From: Granulicella arctica
Lineage (GTDB): Bacteria > Acidobacteriota > Terriglobia > Terriglobales > Acidobacteriaceae
NCBI RefSeq assembly: GCF_013410065.1
Contig: NZ_JACCCW010000001.1
Coordinates: 806,001 to 870,000, forward strand
Reading direction: 5' to 3'
Length of the DNA stretch: 64,000 nucleotides
Position numbers and translations under genes: made by a program
Notes under the pieces: generated by a model
The model's database searches: none
What the model was told of the DNA's origin: nothing
The model's input: only the letters and a program-made list of their open reading frames with translations
In this document: piece after piece, positions 54,888 through 63,822 of the stretch
Layout of the letters: each line of letters begins with the position of its first letter
Numbering within the stretch: position 1 is the stretch's first letter

Positions 54888-55257
54888 GGTTGATGCGGAC
54901 TCCGGGATCCAAGAGTGCTTCTATCTCAGGCGGCAAACCATCGCATCAACAAACAAGGATCCAGGAGGATCCTGAAGGTGTTGAATCTTCCGCTGTAAAC
55001 GCCACAGACAGAAGCGATCGCTCTAGCAGAGGAGCAGCTGCACTTAGATCCCACACGCAGTAGCTCACCACAAAGCATATCAAGCGGGAGAGGTCACGTC
55101 AATCAAGAGGAACGTTAACAGTCGGTAAGTATTGGTATTACCAGCGATTCCGCCACCCGGTACGTCACCGTCCCCTAGCCGCATCAACCGACATCGCTAC
55201 CTCAAAAAATCCGTAAGATCGCGCACCATTCCTACCCCAAACGTTATACTCGCGGCC
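54888..55257. other. divergent spacer rpsA / HIT gene
   Basis: 370 bp. It holds the rpsA leader and promoter (minus strand) and the HIT gene promoter. Only the -10-like TATACT at 55245 could be named. No RNA gene seen. Confidence 0.45.
55245..55250 (+). promoter_or_regulatory. -10-like box directly before the HIT gene start
   Basis: TATACT ends 7 nt before ATG 55258, which has no ribosome binding site (CGCGGCC precedes it). If used, transcription would begin at or next to the A of ATG, giving a leaderless mRNA. No good -35 box. Confidence 0.4.
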
Positions 55258-55836
55258 ATGGACCATCTCTGGACCCCTTGGCGTTACAGCTATGTCACCC
55301 GCGCCCAGCCAACCGCCCGCAAAGGAGTCCCCGCCGCCCTGGATGCATGGCCCGTTGAGGAGGATAAGCACTGCGTTTTCTGCAACCTGATCGCCTCAGC
55401 CAATTATGCAATCGCTCACGGGATGCCCCTTGAGGTGGCAGACCGAGCAGCTCTCATCATCCACCGAAGCAAGCGCTGCTTTATCTGCCTGAACGCCTTT
55501 CCGTATGCGACCGGTCACATCCTCATCCTTCCATACGACCATCTCGACTCGCTCGCGAAGCTCCCCATACCCACCGCGGAGGAGATGATGCGGCTCTCTC
55601 AACACGCCGAGACAGCGCTCCGCTCCGTATATCGGCCCGACGGCCTCAACTTTGGCCTCAATCTCGGCGAGTCCGCCGGCGCAGGCGTTGCCGATCACCT
55701 TCACATGCACGCACTTCCGCGCTGGCGGGGCGATACCAACTTCATGACCGTCACCGCCGAAACACGAGTTCTGCCCGAGACGCTGGAGATCACCTGGACC
55801 AGATTGGAAGCTGCTTTCAAAGAAAAGGCAACGTAG
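55258..55836 (+). CDS. HIT-family hydrolase/phosphorylase (Ap4A-phosphorylase-like)
   Basis: Start set at ATG 55258 (MDHLWTPWRYSYVTRAQPTA), the conserved N-terminus of this HIT branch. 192 residues. CVFCNLIAS with a CxxC-like site, FICLNAFPYATGHILILPYD, and the histidine triad DHLHMHALPRW near residue 150, preceded by NFGLNLGESAGAGV. Acts on dinucleoside polyphosphates or nucleotidyl conjugates. No ribosome binding site is visible; possible leaderless gene. Confidence 0.92.
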   Translation: MDHLWTPWRYSYVTRAQPTARKGVPAALDAWPVEEDKHCVFCNLIASANYAIAHGMPLEVADRAALIIHRSKRCFICLNAFPYATGHILILPYDHLDSLAKLPIPTAEEMMRLSQHAETALRSVYRPDGLNFGLNLGESAGAGVADHLHMHALPRWRGDTNFMTVTAETRVLPETLEITWTRLEAAFKEKAT

Positions 55837-56269
55837 ACCTCTGAAAACTCATCACAAAGCAGTGAGAAGTAATACTCACGCCTGGCAGGCTGTAAGTAAC
55901 CCACGTACGTCATCTCTCATGAACGAAGGGGGCATCCATGCAGGTTCCGCGCAATCTTCCGTCCCTCGCTCCTCGTACGACAGCTCTGGAAACCGCTTTT
56001 TCAGCTGTCTTTCCGAATCCGAACAGCTCTTACCCAACCAGTCGAAGACCGCGATACGCTGCGGCCCCAGTTTCACGTAAGCCTGTCTCCTCGGTCGCTA
56101 TCCTCCCCATGGAGCCGGAGGACGCTCATATTACAGGCGCTACACGCTCTCTCACGCGAAGACTGCTCGCTCTCAATATCAGACAGGCTTCCTAGATCAT
56201 CTTCTTCAAACAAATCTACTGAAGCAAAAACCTGCCGATTCGGCAGGTTTTTGTTTCCCGAGGCAAATG
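55837..56269. other. intergenic between convergent genes
   Basis: 433 bp. Frames of 60-85 codons exist on both strands but none has a family signature. The terminator at 56226-56252 closes the region. Otherwise nothing recognised. Confidence 0.45.
56226..56252. terminator. bidirectional terminator
   Basis: AAAAACCTGCCGA-TTCGGCAGGTTTTT: strong stem with A- and T-runs on both sides, between the convergent HIT and NTF2-like genes. Confidence 0.9.
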
Positions 56270-56794
56270 TCATTCGGCCGGCGGCGGTGGCCGTCGACCT
56301 CCCGGCACACGGGTAGCCTCAAAGTTCGTGGTCTCCCATACCCCCGAAGGCAACCGCTGATACACCCGCGTATAGCGAAACGTACCCTGCATCGAGAGTC
56401 CATCGTTCATTCCCTCAATCTGAGATAAGGAGGTAACGATGGCGACTGACCCGACCAGCTTGATCTTGACGTCACTCAGGTCCATTTTGGTGATTACCAG
56501 GGTTCGGTTGCGCACCCGATCCAGCTGCTGCATCTTGGTGTTCACCTGCCCGGTCATCGAAATCCCAATGAAATCATCCGACATCAGGCGATCCAACGCC
56601 GCGACATCGCCCGCAATCAACGCCGTCCGCCACTGCTCCTCAAGAACCTCGATCTCCCGTTTCGCATCATGCCGCGAGGCGTGGGGCAGAGCAGCGACCG
56701 CCGCTCGACCAGCTCCAAGCGCCACGACCAGCAGAAAGAGCACGAACAGCTTTGTCCGTGAAAAAGGTCGTAACTGGAGAGAGAGCGACATCAT
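56270..56794 (-). CDS. exported NTF2-like (DUF4440-type) protein
   Basis: 174 residues with a signal segment (TKLFVLFLLVVALGAGRAAV). The mature part is a SnoaL/NTF2-like cone: EIEVLEEQWRTALIAGDVAA, LDRLMSDDFIGISMTGQVNT, VIVTSLSQIEGMN, FRYTRVYQRLPSGVWETTNF. Members serve as small-molecule enzymes or scaffolds; no catalytic residues can be named. Pro-rich C-terminus. Start at 56794 or at the next ATG. Confidence 0.83.
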   Translation of the reverse strand: MMSLSLQLRPFSRTKLFVLFLLVVALGAGRAAVAALPHASRHDAKREIEVLEEQWRTALIAGDVAALDRLMSDDFIGISMTGQVNTKMQQLDRVRNRTLVITKMDLSDVKIKLVGSVAIVTSLSQIEGMNDGLSMQGTFRYTRVYQRLPSGVWETTNFEATRVPGGRRPPPPAE

Positions 56795-56891
56795 TCAAGC
56801 GGATACTAATCCGCTCACGGTTAGGAGTCAAAGCAAAGCAGCAGTAATTGGAAACTGGCCGCCAATCGGGACGGCCAGCCGGAAAATTTCC

Positions 56892-57179
56892 CTAACAGAC
56901 CGCCGTCAGACTTTCCATGCTGCGGTCCTTCATCAACTGATAGAGACCGCCAATCGCATACTGATGAAAGTGCGGCGTCCCACGATGATGATCCAGCGCC
57001 GCCTCATCCGCATACTGCTCATAGATCAGCACGATTCCCGGATCGTCCTCCACGAAGTGAGCAATATAGCTCACGCACCCCGGCTCCTCCCGCGACGCCA
57101 GCGTTATGGCGCGGAGATGCTCCTTCACCTGGTCATGGTGTTCCTGCTCAAATCGCATCCGCACCGTAAAACTCAACAT
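56892..57179 (-). CDS. antibiotic-biosynthesis-monooxygenase (ABM) domain protein
   Basis: 95 residues, one dimeric alpha/beta-barrel ABM domain: MLSFTVRMRFEQEHHDQVKE, ASREEPGCVSYIAHFVEDDP, VLIYEQYADEAALDHHRGTP. Similar to YgiN-like quinol monooxygenases and EDR-type proteins. 15 bp behind purA, so probably co-transcribed with it; functional link unclear. Confidence 0.9.
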   Translation of the reverse strand: MLSFTVRMRFEQEHHDQVKEHLRAITLASREEPGCVSYIAHFVEDDPGIVLIYEQYADEAALDHHRGTPHFHQYAIGGLYQLMKDRSMESLTAVC

Positions 57180-57194
57180 CGCGCTCCTTTATCC

Positions 57195-58505
57195 TTACGC
57201 CTGAAGCGCTTCTGCAAAGGCTGGAAGCGTCATCGTCTGCGCCCGATCCGGCCCGGTCGATACCATGCCAATCTTCGCCCCGGACTCCTTCTCCAGGAAC
57301 TTCAGATAGTCCTGCGCCAGCTGCGGCAGCTTCTCGAACTCCGTAATCCCCTCCGTCGAGCAGTTCCAGCCCTTCAGCGTCGTATACACCGGCACAATCG
57401 ACTCATATCCACGGATATCCGCCGGAATCACATCCGTCAGCTTGCCGTTGATCTTGTACCCCGTGCACACCGGAATCTCCGCGCACTCGTCCATCACATC
57501 CATCTTCGTGACGACCAGCCACTCCGTCCCGTTGATCATGTTGCTATACCGCAGCAACGGCAGATCCAGCCAGCCGCAGCGACGCGGACGTCCAGTCACC
57601 GCCCCATACTCCTGCCCACGCGCCCGCAGCAGCTCGCCCGAGTTGTCGTGGATCTCCGTCGGAAACGGCCCTTCGCCTACGCGCGTCACATACGCCTTCG
57701 TCACGGCAATCACCGTGCCGATCTTCGTCGGCCCCACGCCCGTCCCGGTCACCGCACCGCCAGCCGTCGACGACGACGACGTCACAAACGGATACGTTCC
57801 ATGATCGATATCCAGCAGCGCACCCTGCGCACCCTCAAACATCACCTTCTCGCCGCCATCGATCGCCTCGTTCAGCATCACCGCCGTATCCGTCACAAAC
57901 GGAGCAATCTGCTCCGCCAGCCGCGAATACTCCTCGTACATCCCCTTCGGATCGAGCGGCTCCGTCCCAAACAGCGCATGAGCAATGGTGTTCTTCTCGT
58001 CGCAGGCGTTCTTGATATGCGTCCGCAGCAGCGCCGAGTTCAGCAGGTCCACCACCCGCAGCCCGTTGCGATGAATCTTATCCTCGTACGCCGGCCCAAT
58101 CCCGCGCCGGGTCGTCCCAATCTTCGTCCGTCCCGGAGCCGTCTCCGCCGCCAGCTCGATCATCCGGTGATACGGCAGGATCACCTGCGCCCGATTCGAC
58201 ACAAAGAGCTGTCCATCGATCGGCAGCCCCACATCCCGAAGCTTCTTCACCTCACTCAAAAACGCCATCGGATCGAGCACGACGCCGTTCCCGATCACGC
58301 CCTTGCATCCCGGACGCAGCACGCCACACGGAATCAACTGTAGTACGAACTTCTTGCCCTCGATGATGACCGTATGGCCCGCATTGTGGCCGCCCGCATA
58401 CCGCGCCACGACGGAAAACTTCTCCGACAGCACGTCCACAATCTTGCCCTTACCCTCATCGCCCCACTGGGCACCTAAAATGACCGCTGATTTGCGTTGA
58501 CTCAC
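57195..58505 (-). CDS. purA: adenylosuccinate synthetase
   Basis: GTP-dependent step from IMP to AMP. 436 residues, normal length. VILGAQWGDEGKGKIVDVLS (catalytic Asp, P-loop-like), GGHNAGHTVI with the catalytic His, GTTRRGIGPAYEDKIHRNGL, FEGAQGALLDIDHGTYPFVT, GRPRRCGWLDLPLLRYS, and VSTGPDRAQT near the end. Confidence 0.97.
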   Translation of the reverse strand: MSQRKSAVILGAQWGDEGKGKIVDVLSEKFSVVARYAGGHNAGHTVIIEGKKFVLQLIPCGVLRPGCKGVIGNGVVLDPMAFLSEVKKLRDVGLPIDGQLFVSNRAQVILPYHRMIELAAETAPGRTKIGTTRRGIGPAYEDKIHRNGLRVVDLLNSALLRTHIKNACDEKNTIAHALFGTEPLDPKGMYEEYSRLAEQIAPFVTDTAVMLNEAIDGGEKVMFEGAQGALLDIDHGTYPFVTSSSSTAGGAVTGTGVGPTKIGTVIAVTKAYVTRVGEGPFPTEIHDNSGELLRARGQEYGAVTGRPRRCGWLDLPLLRYSNMINGTEWLVVTKMDVMDECAEIPVCTGYKINGKLTDVIPADIRGYESIVPVYTTLKGWNCSTEGITEFEKLPQLAQDYLKFLEKESGAKIGMVSTGPDRAQTMTLPAFAEALQA

Positions 58506-58831
58506 GACGGATATGTACTCCAGAACTTAATTTGGCCGGAAGGCGCACGCGGATGCTCCACGTAAACGCCACCTCCAATCATACCTGTCCCGCCAACATA
58601 CAGCACGAGTCGCTCCACCCAACCATCGCGAAGGACATTTCAGAGATTGCTACGAAACTAGCCATCCTGGTTCTGCCGGCTAACGTTTGCGGCAGTCACG
58701 GAGGGCCGCGCTTGCCAGACACGATAGAGCGTGTAGAGTGCGGGCAACATGGCCAAAGCGACGGTGTACATGCCTGGGAAATAATAGCTTCCGGTAGGTT
58801 GCAGCGGCTGAAGCGGTAGAATTCCTGCGGT
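58506..58831. other. divergent spacer purA / DUF4126 gene
   Basis: 326 bp between divergent genes. Holds both promoters; no confident element, RNA gene or repeat seen. purA-linked purine riboswitch motifs were not found. Confidence 0.4.
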
Positions 58832-59440
58832 ATGAGCTTTTCTACGGCGAATATTACGGCTCTGGTGATTGCTGCGAGCTTTGCGGCGGGGCTGAATATC
58901 TATGCGACGGTGCTGACGCTGGGGATTCTGGCGCGGACGCAGTGGGTGGCGTTGCCGCCAGGGCTGGATTCGCTGGGCCATACATGGGTGCTGGTGGTGT
59001 GTGGGATTCTGTTTGCGGTGGAGTTCTTTGCGGACAAGATTCCGGGCTTCGATGTGGTGTGGAATGGGCTGCATACGGTGGTGCGGGTGCCGATTGCGGC
59101 TCTGGTGGCGTATCACGCAAGCTCGCAGCTTTCGCCGCAGATGCAGGTGATGGCGACGATGATCGGTGGGTTGGTGGCGCTTGCGGCACACAGCTCGAAG
59201 ACTGGGTTGCGAGTTTTGGTGACGCCTAGTCCGGAGCCGGTGTCGAATATTGCGTTGAGTGCAGGGGAGGATGTTGCGGCGGTGGGGTTGACCTGGCTGG
59301 CGACGCGGCATCCGGTTGTTGGAGCGGCGATTGCGGGTGGGCTATTGGTGGTGGCGCTGGTGGCGGCTCGCGTGCTTTGGCGAGCGCTTCAGCGGGTGTG
59401 GGTGGGATTGCGTGGGCGCTGGCAGCGGTCGTTGGGGTAG
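58832..59440 (+). CDS. DUF4126 membrane protein
   Basis: 202 residues, strongly hydrophobic with four to five TMs: TALVIAASFAAGLNIYATVL, LVVCGILFAVEFFADKIPGF, QVMATMIGGLVALAAHSSKT, AIAGGLLVVALVAARVLWRA. The AGLNxYxT opening, FxxDKIPxxDxxW motif and NIxLSxxEDxxAxG motif (here SNIALSAGEDVAAVG) define DUF4126. Function unknown. GC-rich with G-rich codons, so its minus strand shows a long false frame. Confidence 0.87.
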   Translation: MSFSTANITALVIAASFAAGLNIYATVLTLGILARTQWVALPPGLDSLGHTWVLVVCGILFAVEFFADKIPGFDVVWNGLHTVVRVPIAALVAYHASSQLSPQMQVMATMIGGLVALAAHSSKTGLRVLVTPSPEPVSNIALSAGEDVAAVGLTWLATRHPVVGAAIAGGLLVVALVAARVLWRALQRVWVGLRGRWQRSLG

Positions 59441-59466
59441 GGCTCTTGGGAGTTTTGATAGAACGA

Positions 59467-59625
59467 GCAGCGGCAAATGCAACCGCAGGTCCTTCGGCTA
59501 CGTGCTGCGCACTTCGCTCAGGATGACAGTGTTTTTGTGGGTTGACAGAGAACAGAACAAGCAACGGCAAAAACAAATGCAGGTCCTTCGGCTGCGGCTT
59601 CGCCTCCGCTCAGGATGGCAGTGTT
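59467..59625. repeat. two tandem copies of the GTCATCCTGAGCGAAG repeat family
   Basis: Copy 1 (59467-59535) and copy 2 (59560-59625) share GCAGGTCCTTCGGCT, then a variable centre, then CGCTCAGGATG-CAGTGTTT. In reverse complement they read (A/C)ATCCTGAGCG...AGCCGAAGGACC, the family inserted in asnS at 34519. Located between convergent genes. Confidence 0.85.
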
Positions 59626-59649
59626 TGGGTGGGGTTTATCTGTCCATGC

Positions 59650-61275
59650 TCATGCTATGACTTCGAACGGGCGCATCATGTCGTTGGCCTCGTGCTCGAG
59701 GATGTGGCAGTGGTAGAGGTATTTGCCGGTGTAGCCTTCGAAGCGGACGATGATGCGGGTGATGACGCCGGAGGGGCACTGGACGGTGTCCTTCCAGCCG
59801 AGCTCGTTGGGCGCGGGCGGTTCGGCGGGAGCGGTGAAGCGTAGCTTCTTGTTGACCAGGTAGTCGTCGGTGTCGAAGGGGCGACGGTCGAGGATCTGGA
59901 AGCGCACGAGGTGCAGGTGCATGGGGTGCGTGTCTTCGGTGAGGTTGACGAACTCCCAGATCTCGGTGGAGTTGAGCTTTGGCTTTTCGGTGGTGGGCTC
60001 GTGCCAGTGCTTGCGGTTGATGAGCATGACCATGGGGCGGGCGGCCTCGTCCTGGTACTCATGCAGGGTGAGGGTGCGGGTGGTGGTGGCGGAGGACTCG
60101 GGGATGCGCTCGATGGGGCGGAGGATTTTGGGGATGCCGGACGCGGGTGCGGCGGCTTGTTTTGCTACGCGGAGCTCGAGGATGTCGAAGGCTCCGGTGC
60201 GGAGGTGGAGGGTTTGACCGGCGGAGTGGGTGAAGTCGATGAGGATGTCGGCGCGCTCGGCGGAGGCGAGGGTGAGGCGATGGAGCTCGACGGGTGAGCT
60301 AAGCAGGCCCTGATCGGTGCCGATCTGGATGAGGGGCTGGCCGTTCGAGAGGGAGAGGTTGAAGAAGCGGCTGTTGGCGGTGTTGAGGAGGCGGAAGCGG
60401 TAGAGGCGTGGCTCGACCTCGAAGAAGGGGCGGATTTTTCCGTTGATGAGGACGCCGTCGGCGGTGAACTCGGGGATCCAGGGGTGCTCGGGGTCGCCGG
60501 AGACGTCGTAGAAGAGCTGGCCGGTGGCGCTGAAGTCGCGGTCATAGAGGATGAGGGGAATCTCGTACTTGCCGGAGGGCAGGTGGAGGGAGTCCTCGAC
60601 GTGGTCGCGGAGCAGGAGCATGCCGAAGAGGCCGGCGTAGGTGTTGAGGCGGTTGATGCCCATGGCGTGATCGTGGAACCAGAGGGCGGTGGCGTCCTGC
60701 TGGAAGGGATAGGTGCAGGTGCGGCTGTGGCCGGGGGTGAACCAGTCGTCGGGGTAGCCGTCGTCCTGGGAGGGAACCTTTGCGCCGTGCAGGTGTGCGA
60801 TGGTGCGGACCTCGGGGATGTTTGGGCCGCAGCCGTGGAGGGATTGGTCGATGGGGAGGAAGTGTTTGGTGGGGAGGTCGTTGACCCAGCGGATCTGGAG
60901 GGGCTCACCGGCGCGGGCTTCGACGAGTGGGGCGAGGGCGGTAGGGCCGTAGCTCCACATGCGGGTGAGGGGGACGTCGCGGTGGACCTTGGCGCGGATC
61001 TCGCGCATGGTGAGAGTGAGGGTGTGGTGGCCGTTCTGGAGGCTCGGCCGGAGGATCTCGGGCAGCGGGAGGGGATCGACGAAGGGGGTGAGCTGGAGGG
61101 TGTTGAGCATGGGGGGGCCGATGCGGGGCGGAGTGGGATCGGGCGAGGTCACCTTCGGCATCTGCATGTGAGGCATGGCTGGCTGGACCACGGTTTGGGG
61201 CAGGGCGCGTTGCGCGCTATAGAGGAGGCTGAGGGCTGAGGCTTGCTGGAGGAAGGAACGTCGGGACGAGGACAA
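59650..61275 (-). CDS. multicopper oxidase, Tat-exported
   Basis: Start set at TTG 61275: GGAG lies 7 nt upstream and the product opens with a Tat-type leader (SSSRRSFLQQASALSLL). 541 residues, three cupredoxin domains. All copper sites are visible: HLHGAKV and HDHAMG (type 2/3 centre), then HPMHLHLV and the type 1/3 site HCHILEHE near the C-terminus, with a Met a few residues on (EANDMMRPF). Closest in look to bilirubin oxidase/CotA-like and CueO-like enzymes; substrate (phenolics, Cu(I) or Mn) cannot be told. A terminator separates it from the phosphoesterase gene upstream. Confidence 0.92.
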   Translation of the reverse strand: MSSSRRSFLQQASALSLLYSAQRALPQTVVQPAMPHMQMPKVTSPDPTPPRIGPPMLNTLQLTPFVDPLPLPEILRPSLQNGHHTLTLTMREIRAKVHRDVPLTRMWSYGPTALAPLVEARAGEPLQIRWVNDLPTKHFLPIDQSLHGCGPNIPEVRTIAHLHGAKVPSQDDGYPDDWFTPGHSRTCTYPFQQDATALWFHDHAMGINRLNTYAGLFGMLLLRDHVEDSLHLPSGKYEIPLILYDRDFSATGQLFYDVSGDPEHPWIPEFTADGVLINGKIRPFFEVEPRLYRFRLLNTANSRFFNLSLSNGQPLIQIGTDQGLLSSPVELHRLTLASAERADILIDFTHSAGQTLHLRTGAFDILELRVAKQAAAPASGIPKILRPIERIPESSATTTRTLTLHEYQDEAARPMVMLINRKHWHEPTTEKPKLNSTEIWEFVNLTEDTHPMHLHLVRFQILDRRPFDTDDYLVNKKLRFTAPAEPPAPNELGWKDTVQCPSGVITRIIVRFEGYTGKYLYHCHILEHEANDMMRPFEVIA

Positions 61276-61301
61276 CGGAGAGCTCCAAATTTGTGTGGTT
61301 G

Positions 61302-61340
61302 TAAAAGAGGCACGCACCCTGTGGTTGCAGGGTGCGTGCC
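61302..61340 (-). terminator. terminator between phosphoesterase and multicopper oxidase genes
   Basis: Perfect 13-bp arms GGCACGCACCCTG / CAGGGTGCGTGCC (61309-61321 / 61328-61340); on the minus strand the stem is followed by TCTTTTAC. It lies upstream of the oxidase start, so the oxidase needs its own promoter or read-through. Confidence 0.8.
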
Positions 61341-61384
61341 TTAGAGGGTACAGCAAGGATGTAACGCTTCTGTCAATCGACCTG

Positions 61385-63061
61385 TTAGTTGCCGCTTGTG
61401 ACGACGCCGGTAGCGGGGTTGAGCTGGACGACGTTGGGATTGGGTGGCGAGGCGGCGTTGCTGAAGTCGAACATGTTGCTGAGGGTTCCGGCGATGCTGT
61501 CGAAGGAACCGCCGCCGATGCGCTCGCTGCTCAGGAAGGTGTCTTCGATGAAGCGGGTGATGGAACTCTGGTCGGTGGTGGTGTCGTCGATGTAGTTCTT
61601 CTTGACCCAGGGGGAGAGGACCAGCAGGGGCAGACGTGGGCCGTAGCCGCAGCGTCCCTGTGCAGGGGCGGTGCCGGTGAGGCCGGGAAGCGCGGCAGCG
61701 GCGGCGGAGGTGCTACCGCAGACGCCAGCGCCGTTGAGGGTGTCGGCGGTGGTGACGGAGCCGTTGACGATGCCAGCGACATGGTCATACCAGCCGTCGG
61801 AGTCGTCGTAGGCGAAGATGATGGCGGTGTTGGGCCAGAAGGATGACTTCTCGATGGCGTTGACCATGGTGGCGACGAAGGTGCCTTCGTCGATGGGGTC
61901 AGAGTAGCCGGCGTGTCCGTCCTGATAGGAGGGAGCCTTGAGGAAGCTGACGGCGGGCAGGTTGCCGGCGGCGAGGGCGTCGGTGAAGTCGTGCGTGTCG
62001 TACTGGTGATTGGCTGCGTCGGTGGTGCCGATGGCAGCGACGGAGGTGGGGCGCGTGTGATTCAGGTTCTGTGTGCTGGCGTAGTACTGGAAGGGCTGGT
62101 GGTGCGGGACGTAGTCGGCAACGGTGCCGGTGTATGCCGAGGTGGAGGACCGCTTGCAGCCGGTGGTGCCGTTGGAGTTGGTGACGGTGAGGTCGAAGCC
62201 TCCCTCGAACCAGCCCCAGGTGAGGCTCTTGGCGTTGAGGAGGTCGCCGATGTTTTTACCGGACAGGCTGGCCGACTTGGTGGTGCTGGAGCAGATGTCG
62301 CCGGTGGGGTCTGCATCGCCGACGAGGGTGAGGCCGCCGTTGCCGTCTGCGGCGACTGCTCCGCCGGGGTTGACGGTGTTGACGACGCCGTTGGTCTGGC
62401 CGGAGATCAGGTTGATGGCGCCGGGGGTGGAGGGGCCGAAGTTAGTGCCGAAGGAGCGGTCGTTGAGGGCGTAGTGTTGGGCGTAGTTCCACATGACGGT
62501 GGCGGTGTTGCCATCGAAGTAGCCCATGGTGAGACCGGTGGTGGCGGCGATGGCGGAGGCTCCGGTGGAGGTGGCCAGCGTGGCGCTGTCTGCTGAGCCG
62601 ACGGAGGTGGGGAAGAGATCCATTTTGCCGCCGTCAAAGGCTGACTGCTCGGCGGTGTAGCCGTGATCCTGGTCGGCGGTGGCGGCCTGCGAGGGCGAGA
62701 GGCGGAAGGGGTTTGCGGCACCGGCACCGTTCTGGGAGCCTGAGTTCGGATTGTCGGTGAGTAGCCCGGGGTTGCTGACGTAGTTGTTCGTCGTCGTCGG
62801 GGTGCCGGTGGCGGCGGTGAACTTGGTCTCGCCGGGGAGATTGAGCGCGTTCGGATAGGTTCCGAAGTAGTGATCGAAGGAGACGTTCTCGCCGAAGATG
62901 ACCACGACATGCTTGATGGCGGCGGATTGGGTGGTCGGCGTGATGGTAACCGTCGGCGTGGTGTTGGCGCTTCCGTTGCCCGGAGGCGTGCCGGTGGTGC
63001 TGGTGCATCCGCTCAGAACAATGGAGCTGGACAGGGCAAGAGCTAGCGACTTGCGGATCAT
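61385..63061 (-). CDS. phosphoesterase-family (acid phosphatase / phospholipase C-like) lipoprotein
   Basis: Start set at ATG 63061 (AAGG upstream). 558 residues with a lipoprotein signal ending in the lipobox LSGC (MIRKSLALALSSSIVLSGCT), so probably lipid-anchored. PF04185-type motifs: IKHVVVIFGENVSFDHYFGT near the N-terminus with the catalytic Glu/Asn, LNDRSFGTNFGPSTPG, AIIFAYDDSDGWYDHV with the metal-binding DD.DG.YDH, and PLLVLSPWVKKNYIDDT. A Thr-rich linker follows the lipobox. Substrate (phosphomonoester or phospholipid) unknown. Confidence 0.92.
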   Translation of the reverse strand: MIRKSLALALSSSIVLSGCTSTTGTPPGNGSANTTPTVTITPTTQSAAIKHVVVIFGENVSFDHYFGTYPNALNLPGETKFTAATGTPTTTNNYVSNPGLLTDNPNSGSQNGAGAANPFRLSPSQAATADQDHGYTAEQSAFDGGKMDLFPTSVGSADSATLATSTGASAIAATTGLTMGYFDGNTATVMWNYAQHYALNDRSFGTNFGPSTPGAINLISGQTNGVVNTVNPGGAVAADGNGGLTLVGDADPTGDICSSTTKSASLSGKNIGDLLNAKSLTWGWFEGGFDLTVTNSNGTTGCKRSSTSAYTGTVADYVPHHQPFQYYASTQNLNHTRPTSVAAIGTTDAANHQYDTHDFTDALAAGNLPAVSFLKAPSYQDGHAGYSDPIDEGTFVATMVNAIEKSSFWPNTAIIFAYDDSDGWYDHVAGIVNGSVTTADTLNGAGVCGSTSAAAAALPGLTGTAPAQGRCGYGPRLPLLVLSPWVKKNYIDDTTTDQSSITRFIEDTFLSSERIGGGSFDSIAGTLSNMFDFSNAASPPNPNVVQLNPATGVVTSGN

Positions 63062-63204
63062 CGGGGGTACCTTCGACTGGAGAGTATTGTGCACCTCTCT
63101 TTTTAGGGTCGAAATACTGCTGCGAGGTGACGGCTTGTTTAATAACGCGTCAATATTTTGATTTGAGGTAAGCCCTATGACTTGTGCTGCGTCGCCCGTG
63201 TGGG

Positions 63205-63807
63205 CTAGTGGCGCTGGAAGAGTCGGATTCCGGCGATCCCGCTGGCTCCGGCCTGGAGGCAGGTTGGTAGGTTGTCCGGGGTGATGCCGCCTAGCGCGAG
63301 GACCGGGATGGGAGCGGCAGCGGCGCAGGCCTGCTGGAGGAGGGCGAGGCCGGTGCCTTCGGTGCGGTATTCGCCGGAGACGGACTTCTCGAAGACGGGG
63401 CCGAAGAGGATGGCGGAGAGTGGTTCGAGGCGGTGGCGGACGACGTCCTGGAGGGTGTGACAGGAGAGGGTGACGATGGGCGCGGGCAGGTTGGCCTGGG
63501 CGTATAGATCGTGGATTTGTCGCGGGGGGAGCTCGTCGAGGGACGAGGTCAAGTGGACGCCGTGGGCGCAGGTAGCGACGGCGATGTCCGCTCGGGTGTT
63601 GATGATGAGCTTAGTTCCGGAGGAGCGAAGGGTTTGAAGGAGGGTAAGGGCGAGGCTTGCGAGGGTGGCTGCGGGTAGATCTTTTTCGCGGAGTTGCAGG
63701 AGGTCTACGCCTTCGGCGGACAGTAGAGCGGCTTGCCGAACGAGGGCTGAGCGGCGTTGCGGCTCGTCGCCGGGGAAGAGGGAGCGATCGGTGATGGCGT
63801 AGCGCAT
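63205..63807 (-). CDS. thiE: thiamine-phosphate synthase / TenI-like protein
   Basis: About 200 residues from ATG 63807 (MRYAITDRSLFPGDEPQRRS); ATG 63822 is also possible. TIM-barrel motifs of ThiE/TenI: LLQLREKDLPAATLASLALT with the substrate-binding QLREK, LIINTRADIAVATCAHGVHL, ILFGPVFEKSVSGEYRTEGT and PVLALGGITPDNLPTCLQAG. GIAGIRLF is the phosphate-binding end. ThiE joins the thiazole and pyrimidine parts of thiamine; TenI is its aminotautomerase relative. No TPP riboswitch was recognised upstream. Confidence 0.85.
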   Translation of the reverse strand: MRYAITDRSLFPGDEPQRRSALVRQAALLSAEGVDLLQLREKDLPAATLASLALTLLQTLRSSGTKLIINTRADIAVATCAHGVHLTSSLDELPPRQIHDLYAQANLPAPIVTLSCHTLQDVVRHRLEPLSAILFGPVFEKSVSGEYRTEGTGLALLQQACAAAAPIPVLALGGITPDNLPTCLQAGASGIAGIRLFQRH

Positions 63808-63822
63808 TACCTTGGAGGTCAC

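Noticed and set aside
55876..56076. 66-codon minus-strand frame in the HIT/NTF2 spacer
   Set aside because: Possible GTG start with a distant GGAG, but no signature and competing frames on the other strand.
56439..58343. 634-codon plus-strand frame opposite purA
   Set aside because: Antisense shadow; PurA motifs on the other strand are unambiguous.
60484..61239. 251-codon plus-strand frame opposite the multicopper oxidase
   Set aside because: Gly/Val/Glu-rich translation of the antisense of copper-site coding sequence.
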